Assembly (NCBI GenBank): GCA_000711775.1
Contig: ARYC01017309.1
Coordinates: 1 to 64,000, forward strand
From: Oxytricha trifallax
Taxonomy: Eukaryota > Ciliophora > Spirotrichea > Sporadotrichida > Oxytrichidae
DNA length: 64,000 bases
Direction: 5' to 3'
The notes under the pieces were generated by a model that ran no database searches, was not told the DNA's origin, and saw only the letters and a program-made list of their open reading frames with translations. Position numbers and translations under genes: made by a program. Below, piece after piece: positions 56,425-64,000 of this stretch (its first letter is position 1; the number at the start of each line of letters is the position of its first letter).

Positions 56425-58019
56425 CAAATATAAGGAACTTTTTCCATTTATCCAAACTATTTATTCGCAAAATGCCAAGCAAAACTAGGTATATAGCTCA
56501 AAGCTGCCCCCTATTCACAATGCCATAAAACTCCATTATTTTCTTAAAACTTCTAATTTGTCATATTATTGCTTAAATCGTGTTTAAAATATTTTAATTT
56601 TAAGGATTTTTGTATCAGCATGATTAGAATATTATATTTTAAAAAATCAATGAAAACTAAAATTACTTAATAATAACGCCGTTTATTTGTTGAAATATAT
56701 TAACAGCAACTTATTCAGGCTATACACTCTTAAAATCCTATTTGTAATTTGTCAAATTAGTAGTTACTGTACTAGGTTTTATTGTCAAATATTTCGTGTT
56801 GGATTTACTGCAATAAAACATAAATAATATATTTATCTTATTTTTTTGATTAATAATTTGACATGTAAATATAACTATGTTGAAAAGAATATAATTGCAA
56901 TTATAGCGTGAAGAAAATCCACATGTTATCTATTATAAACTGAATGCTGCATTTTTGTAAAAGTTTTGTTAAATTTCTTTGTACCAGCATATATAGAATG
57001 ATGAGCTAATGGGTTATCAGCAATTATTGATGAAAAGTCAACTTAAATAAAGTCATTGCTTTACTTGTTTGATAAATTTTCATTTTATTAAGAGTGTTGT
57101 TACAATGAAATTGCTTTGTTAACTTGATTTTATTTGAAATACTTGGACATCATAACTATTAAAAATTTATAATTTCATTAAATTTAATAAAAGTTTTCAT
57201 GTAAATTGATGATTTTATATATAAATTATTTCTTTTTTTGTCATCATTACTTAAGTGAAAGTATTCACTTTTAATTATTGTTCTATTTCTTCAGGAGAAT
57301 TGAGGAAAAATTTCTTGTTAGAGCTTATTCCTACGTTATTTATCAATATTTTAATTAAGTAAGGGTTAAAAATAATAATTTATTAGATTTATGAAATTCA
57401 AAACAATTAAAGTTAAACTATTTTATATAAAAATAAAATATATAATATAAACAATTTATATATTAAATACTCCCATAATTTTAATGTCATTTTATTGAAA
57501 TATTTCTTCGTTAATTTGTTTATAATCTTCATAAGATAACTTAGAAAAATCTATGGCTTTATGAATAACTTGAATTTCCTTATTAATTTCTTAACATTCA
57601 ACAATTAAAATATTAAACCATAAACAAAATTTTGTTTTCCAAATATATATATAATTTTAGTAATTGTTCTTGAAGCAGCCGTAATTTATCTTCTGATCTT
57701 GATGACATTATGATGTTATGATAAAAGAATTTAAAATAAGTAATTATTTTAATATTTAATGAGACTTAATAAGAAAATAAACGTTAAATTATTATTAATT
57801 TATTGTATATCCTTGTTTTGCAGCCTCTAAACTCATAGCCTTGTCTATGCCATCAGAAGCACCAGTTATTAAAACATACTAATGTGATTCTGGTTTTATT
57901 ATTTATGAACTTTATTACTAATTCTTTTGTTATTTATATACCTGGGTTATGAGGTGGAGAGCAGGTTGAGATAACTAGTAAATGCCTGCTAGATATATTC
58001 CAAGTTTTAGTTATTTCAT
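56425..58019 (-). CDS. short-chain reductase, HSD17B12/KAR type
   Basis: ATG at 58019 (MKQLKLGIYLAGIYQLSQPA, probably a membrane-proximal helix). MDSs follow the 17-beta-HSD12/3-ketoacyl-CoA reductase family: YVLITGASDGIDKAMSLEAA (cofactor motif TGxxxGI), SRSEDKLRLLQEQL, IDFSKLSYEDYKQINEE, INNVGISSNKKFFLNSPEEI, then SSIIADNPLAHHSIYAGTKK with catalytic Ser and Tyr-x3-Lys. PSTVTTNLTNYKQ and GAALSYIPSFAWHFANKQFG follow, ending at TGA 56427-56425. Members reduce 3-oxoacyl-CoA in very-long-chain fatty acid elongation at the ER. The Gly after GI is Asp (GID instead of GIG), slightly unusual. IES pointers were not individually fixed; about six interruptions. Confidence 0.85.
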
Positions 58020-58527
58020 TATATTAATTTTTAAATATAATTATAAATATAATTTATACTTACTACATGCTTTGTGCAGAGTTGATTTGAGGGAAAAAAT
58101 TATAAATTAATTTATAAAAAATACAAAAACTTTAATCTTATTATTGCGTAGGAACAAATTATTTTGAATATTGCTAAACTTATTTATAGGGGAAGAAATT
58201 ACGGTTTCAAGTTTCAAATAAAAGTAATACAGTCTTCTTGGCATAAGTAAGGAATATAAGTAATTTATTAAATAGTATTTGTAATATGAAATTCAATGAA
58301 GAATTTTAACTTTTTTAATAAACTTAAAAAAATTAGAAAAAATATATATTGATATTTTAATTAACCTCAAACAGCTTTGAATTCCTATGATTATTCTTTG
58401 TTTTACTATATTATTTATCTATAGAATTTTAGTTGAAAATTAGAAATTCTTTAATTAATAAAACTTATAGAAATAATAAAGTATCAATAAAGTTGGTTTA
58501 TAAATTCTTCTTTAATATTCCTTATTT

Positions 58528-60886
58528 TCACATTTCAATTGCAATTCCCTTTATTTTTAACACATGGAAACCTTCATTTTCAAAATCATAATCTACATAA
58601 GGTAAGTCTTCTTTTTCATTTTAATATCAGCATATATTTATATATATAATTAATTTTTTAAAATAAAATTACTTCTCTTATAATAACAAAATCTTGTTGA
58701 GCTTTACTTTTTAAATTGAAATCTATAAATTAGAGGCATTTTTTCAATAAAAATGTTAATATTTTTATTAAAAATTCAATATAATTATATATCCCTCATT
58801 TTCTACTTGTTACTCTATAGCTTCCAATTCAGCATAACTTCTATTCTTTGTATAATAAATCCAAGTTGTATATATTTATAAATTATTTGCATTAATCAAT
58901 TAACCAACCATTTATTGATAAGATTTTCATAAATTTACTAATAAATTATATAAAATCATCTATTTTTTGTTATAAAATTGTCAGCTTTGATTTAGAACAT
59001 TTAATCGCATAAATTCTCATTTAACTTAAAACGTTTAGAAATTCTATCAATTGATAATGATAAGTGTTTTTGAACATTTCTCTTAATAATTCATCATCTA
59101 CTTTTTGATTATATAAGAAGTTCATATTTTAGGTTTCAGCATCAAAATATTAAAGAGTTATTAATAAAATTTTTTTTAAATAAATTGAAAGAAATCGCAT
59201 TTTAAGTATAATTATTGCATTTATACAGAAATATAAATTCCATAAAAAAGTCTTATTTTAAGATTATTATTAAAAATTATTAAATAGTTACTGGAATATT
59301 AATGAAATCTTTTTTTCAACATAAATATGGTTCTATTGACTATATTTATCTACAGAAAATAAATATTGCTTTATTATTTAATTTGTTATCTAATTAATTA
59401 AGAACAAAATAACTTTACGTTAAAATAGGTATTATATAATAAATTGAAAATTTAAAAAGTATATTTTTCATCAAATTAACTGATTTCGAAAATCTATAAC
59501 CGATTATTTATACGATATATATATTAGAAAGCAGTAATAGAGTAAAATTGTGAACTCATGTTTCTAAATTATTAACGATATATGATAAAATAAAAAATAA
59601 TATAAATTTATTTATAAAATTATTAAAATTAAACCCTATCTCAAATAAATCCTATAAAATTAAAAATACGAAAGGAAATAAACCTTAGTGTCTCCATACA
59701 AGAGCATATTAGTTTTAGGCGCCAAAATTCTGCATAGAGCTATGGTTTTGAATTCATGCTTTTAAAGATGAATTCTCAATGGAATAATTTCATTTTGCAT
59801 TTGTAATAATTCATATTATGTATTTATATTTTTTTTATTCACTTATAACATTTGAGGATCAGAATTACACTACAACTGGACAATGTTTTAATCTTCTTTT
59901 GAAACTACTGAATTTTTAGTAATATTAGAAGATTATTTTTGTTATGTTATAATGTTGGAATTACTGTCAATTTTCTTATCCTTCAAATAATGCTAAATTA
60001 TATATGATTTAGAAATAAATTTGTCTTTTGTAGTTTTAAATTCCTTAAACCGTATTTTTTAATTGTCATCATCAGCTTAAATTTTTAATTCTAATCATAT
60101 TTTAATTAATTTATAGCATTGAAATTTTTACCGATTTTATAAAAGTTACAATTAAAATAAAGTTTACTATTCCTTGATAAAGAATAGATATCATATATGA
60201 AACGATGTAAAAATAATTAATTTTATATCAAGCTTGAATTCAAATAATATGAACTCATTAAAAAGTTTAAGTTTCTTTTTATTAAAAAAAACAGCCAAAA
60301 TTAAGTTTTATGGCAACTAATTATTATTTTAATCAATGAAATCCTTTGTTTATTATTAATATTTATTTCGACCTGTTTATAATAAAAATATAGCTTGTAG
60401 GATATCATATTGATTTTATTGTTAAAATATATTAAATTTATTAATTAATTATAGGTTTGTTCTCTTGGACTGGAGGCTCTATCTTCCTCTTTCCAAATTA
60501 CTTGCTCTGAAAATAATTCATCATCTGAATCAATTTATTAAATCATAGTTGAAGTTTAAACATTCTTAAAATTTAAATATTAACTTTAAGTTATATAAAT
60601 TGAAATTAAATTACCCAAATTACTATAGATAATAGTTTAAAAATAAATGGTAAATTGTATATTATACTCTAAAAATAGTTTATAAATTTTATTTTATAAT
60701 AAAAATATATAATTCTTAATTTGTTATTAATATTTCTCCTCTTCTTCAATTTAATTTGCATTATTTTTTACATTAATAGGCCATTCTCTAAACTGCAACT
60801 ATGTGCGAAAGTTAGCTTATTTATGCAGATAATTTACATAATAATATCTCTCATTTACTTCTTAACATTATAACACTTTCGAGCAT
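58528..60886 (-). CDS. unrecognised multi-MDS gene
   Basis: TGA at 58530-58528 closes EDLPYVDYDFENEGFHVLKI with KGIAIEM. Upstream minus-strand islands: 58690-58740, 58800-58860 (RSYAELEAIEQQVENEGYII), 58980-59130 (FLYNQKVDDELLREMFKNTY), 59690-59810 (NEIIPLRIHLQKHEFKTIAL), 60460-60540 (DSDDELFSEQVIWKEEDRAS) and 60740-60815 (LQFREWPINVKNNANQIEEE). A possible start is MLESVIMLRSK at 60886. Acidic, helical; no family recognised. Joins were not resolved, so order and completeness are inferred from strand and position alone. Confidence 0.5.
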
Positions 60887-61094
60887 TTTTTTATTTAGAT
60901 GGTTCTTAATTAAAATTAATAAATTTATTTGAAAATTCTATACAAATTATAATACTAAAGTTTATTATTGCTATTTTTATATAGATTAAGTTTATTTTTA
61001 TTCGAAAAATAATATTTATTTTTATTTAAAAAATACTTTATTTTCTCATATCCCTATTTATTCTTTCTTGCTTCAATAGTTTTAAAGACATTTT

Positions 61095-61565
61095 GGGGGG
61101 GGGGAAGTTTCCTGTCAAGTAAATATTTTTTTATATATAATTTTTATTAGTTAAACGGAAAATATTTTAATCAATAATTTTTGACTCATTAAATGGCTTA
61201 AGAATAATTTAAACATGTCTTAAGAGTTAATTTGATAAATTGCAATTATTTTCTATTATCATAACTAGAGATATAGAACCATATTTTTATTATAACTTAC
61301 TAAAAGTCTTGAAAAACTTATGTAAAATAAAATGATATATTAATGAAAATATTGTTCAACATAAAGTAGATCTTTTAATACTTCATGATTGATAAGTTAT
61401 ATTGTTGAATTACAAATATGTTAAAATCAAAGAAGGTGTTTATAGTTTTCAAAAATAAAAATTTCATAAAAAATAATAAATATAAAAAAATAAGAATTTT
61501 TTTGACAGGAAACTTCCCTAAAATTTTTATTTTATCATAAACCTTGACAGAAAACTTCCCCACCC
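61095..61565. mobile_element. G-rich MITE, copy C, 8-bp target duplication
   Basis: 471 bp with GGGGAAGTTTCCTGTCAAG at the left and inverted TTGACAGAAAACTTCCCC at the right, plus an inner GACAGGAAACTTCCC and ATCATAAACC shared with copy B. GACATTTT is duplicated at 61087-61094 and 61566-61573. Same orientation as copy B; the interior is more diverged. Lies between two minus-strand genes. Confidence 0.9.
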
Positions 61566-61793
61566 GACATTTTTAATGGAGATTATACATGGTTTTATGC
61601 TAATTTGGATTATTAGCATGAAGTTTCTTATTCTAAAGATTTATGTGTTTTTTAAGAATTTATATTTGTGAAGGAGTTTTTAATCTCAATCAGATTTATG
61701 TAATTTTTGCAAGTAATCAGATATTCAAAAATATTTAATTGTAAATTTGTATACGTTTTCTAAAAATCTAACTTTAAAATGATGAAAAAAGTA

Positions 61794-63020
61794 TCATTAT
61801 AAAAAAATTAGATATTAGTGTTTATTCAATTTACTTTTCACTACTAAATCAGAAAATTGATCTTTCCTATTTTATTTTAAGTTTCTCCTTGGATCTATAA
61901 CATCCAAATACTCCTCAATGCTATATTCAAAATTTTATCTGCTTATAAATACCAAGTCTTTATCTCATTATAAATTGCAAAAAAATTAATGCAAGATTTA
62001 ATGTTACTTAATTTATACAAAATTCAAGTATTTGTAATTTTTAAATGAAATATCTTAGTAGAGCATGGTGTTAGCATCAAACTTTTAAATATTTTTATTT
62101 CCAGCCGCACATCCAAAGATTCGCATAGATCTCTTTTTTATATCATAGACGCATACATAAAGGAAAACAAGCATTCCTATTTTGGTCTTGGTCAAAGGCA
62201 CTACACTTTTTAGACCAAAGAGATTGTTATAACTCATATACAAATAAATAAAAATATGATTGTGATAAATTTATATTTTTATCAATAATTGAAATAATAA
62301 AATAAAATAAAAAAAATAAAGGAAGAAGTGATAGAGATTATTAAGAAATTCTTTTTACAAAAAATTCATGATTAATAATTGAATTTTAATTAGAAATGAA
62401 TAAAGTTATATCTGAAATATAAATTGAATTTTTATTTATTAATAATGGTATAAAGGTATTTAACTCCCTCTAGAGAATTATGGCTTCGTTAGAAGACTAT
62501 AAAATCTTAATTATTTATTATTTTTTATTCTAAATTTAAATAAACTACTAATAAATTATTATGTATAGTTATAAAGATACATATAGCATATAATTTATTT
62601 TATTTAATTTTAGACGAGGATTTTAGATTAGCAAATAAACAAAATTTTATTAGAATTAGGCATGAACAAAATCTTTTGCTTCCTAGTTGTGGATGTTCCT
62701 TATTCTACATCTACGAAATCATTTTTTCCAAATTCATGAAATTTCAAATACTATATAAAAATCATTTTAATAATTTGAATTTTAATATCATCTCTATATA
62801 AATTAAAAAGAAAATTTCATGATCATTATTTTAAATGTATTATAATTCAAAAATTTGTGTTAGATAGCGCTTTTATTATTCGATTTACTTTTGTTGATAA
62901 TACAATTTTAAATATCTTGAAGTAAATTGTTCTTGTTAAAGGCAGATTCTTCTTAAGAATTAGCATTTTAAAAATTTTTATGTTAGTTGACTTGATTTCC
63001 CATTTTAAATATATAAAACA
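61794..63020 (-). CDS. unrecognised minus-strand gene
   Basis: TGA at 61796-61794 closes FEYSIEEYLDVIDPRRNLKQ and DLVVKSKLNKH. Upstream: 62040-62237 (SYNNLFGLKSVVPLTKTKIG, then VYDIKKRSMRIFGCAAGNKN), 62440-62480 (SHNSLEGVKYLYT), 62650-62750 (FVDVEQGTSTTRKQKILFMP) and 62860-62990 (ESAFNKNNLLQDIQNCIINK). The VYDIKKRSMR and HNSLEGVKYLYT pieces vaguely recall beta-propeller blades, but I do not assign a family. The 5' end is not defined. ATG at 62237 could start the last two MDSs alone. Confidence 0.45.
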
Positions 63021-63029
63021 TAAGTTAAC

Positions 63030-64000
63030 CAATTATTTTAAGAATATATTATAACACTCTTTTTATATAATATTTTTTCATAATAAATTATTAACTAATA
63101 AAACCATTTTCTTTTGAGGTTTTATATAAAACTCTATTTATATTTAATAATATAATTGATGTAATTATTATTTATTAATAAATTCATTCAGTTTACTTTG
63201 ATACATTTAGAAAATTATCATTGTTATAAATATAATTTATAATTAATTAAGATAAATAATCACAATTCTATTTGTTATAACTTTTTTTTGCTCTTAAAAA
63301 AGATTATAATAATTTTTTCAAAATCTTTAAATATTATATATAATTTATTCTCTTTTTTAAAGGGTTTTTCTCATATTATTTAATTAGATAAGTAAAATTA
63401 ATCCAAATTATTTTAGATACCAAGTAATTCATCGCAATTTTATATTTAAATAAATTATTATTTATAAACTTATATAAGGCATCATTATAATTGATAATAA
63501 TATATATATATCTTGATTTGTTAATATATACGAATATTACTCTTTAATATTAAATTCAATATTTTATATGTTAATTTTATATATTTTATAAATTAGAAAA
63601 TTTCTCTATGTTTTTATAATCATATTATCGTCCATATTTATCAATTTATTTATTGTAACATATTGTAAGGATAATTTTACCATATTTATTATGATTAAAT
63701 AATTGAAATGTCCATGATATATATTTATTTTCATGAATCTATTTCTTGTAATCTATATATGCAATAATTTGCTACAGAATACTTTTTTATCGATGAAAAG
63801 TGATAATTCAATAAATTAAAAAAGATTTTTATAAATATGTTGTAAACAATGCATTTTGCATCTATGTATTAATTATTATGATATTTTCACTTTTTAACAT
63901 TTTATAATTTTTAGATTAATTGATTTATTGATCAATAAATAATTAAATATTTATATTTTGCTTTTAATCTTCAAAAACTTGTGATAAAATTATTAAATAA
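63030..64000. other. AT-rich DNA, nothing recognised
   Basis: Extremely AT-rich to the window end. I see no coding island, repeat pair or GC-rich segment. It may be upstream of the preceding gene or a large IES. Confidence 0.45.

Noticed and set aside
1-64000. Scrambled or inverted MDS order
   Set aside because: For every recognised gene the MDSs follow protein order on one strand. The only ambiguous island (19430-19640) fits collinear placement on the minus strand.
1-64000. CRISPR arrays, bacterial operons, ribosome-binding sites
   Set aside because: The sequence is eukaryotic germline DNA; repeats are inverted or dispersed and no spaced direct-repeat array exists.

Overview
This window looks like germline (micronuclear) DNA of a stichotrich ciliate of the Oxytricha/Stylonychia group. 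Four things support this. Coding regions stay open only if TAA and TAG are read as Gln, with TGA as the sole stop. Genes are cut by short AT-rich internal eliminated sequences (IESs) bounded by 5-10 bp direct-repeat pointers, and removing an IES restores the reading frame. Two transposons end in C4A4C4A4C telomeric repeats, carry a DDE transposase, a 22-kDa-type ORF and a zinc-finger/kinase ORF, and in one case have 3-bp AAT target duplications; these are telomere-bearing elements (TBEs). Short spliceosomal introns (GTA...TAG, about 26-130 nt) are present. Standard-code ORFs longer than 60 codons are mostly misleading here.

Layout: 1-1229 is the end of a TBE that interrupts a coiled-coil gene (1231-2710, minus). 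A G-rich MITE follows (2806-3304), then an EF-hand gene (3397-7261, minus). Divergent from it is the RMC1/Mic1 homologue (7600-14453, plus), with at least 12 IESs, one about 2 kb. A Ser/Asn-rich gene (about 15800-21888, minus) contains two foldback elements. Just upstream of its start lies a second, decayed TBE (21943-30518) that carries two further nested elements. A CK1-like kinase gene (about 31920-38931, minus) is spread over 7 kb because three mobile or foldback elements sit in its IESs. It is followed by an oxysterol-binding-protein-related gene (39540-41311, minus). Then come a plus-strand helical-protein gene or gene pair split by a 1.34-kb element with 8-bp target duplications (41685-45243), an N/S-rich gene (45391-48103, minus) and a RING-CH membrane ubiquitin ligase (48405-49811, plus). 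A very large Q/N-rich gene (50141-55205), SSNA1/DIP13 (55424-56234), an HSD17B12-type short-chain reductase (56425-58019) and two unrecognised genes (58528-60886 and 61794-about 63020) follow on the minus strand. A third copy of the G-rich MITE lies at 61095-61565.

The genes form no operon; they are independent loci expected to become separate gene-sized chromosomes after development. The shared theme is that transposons, MITEs and foldbacks occupy gene interiors as germline-limited DNA. All recognised coding segments (MDSs) are collinear and on one strand per gene; I found no convincing scrambled gene. Boundaries given for multi-MDS genes are outer limits. IES coordinates include one pointer copy. 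Frame joins were done by eye and should be rechecked by alignment to a macronuclear genome.
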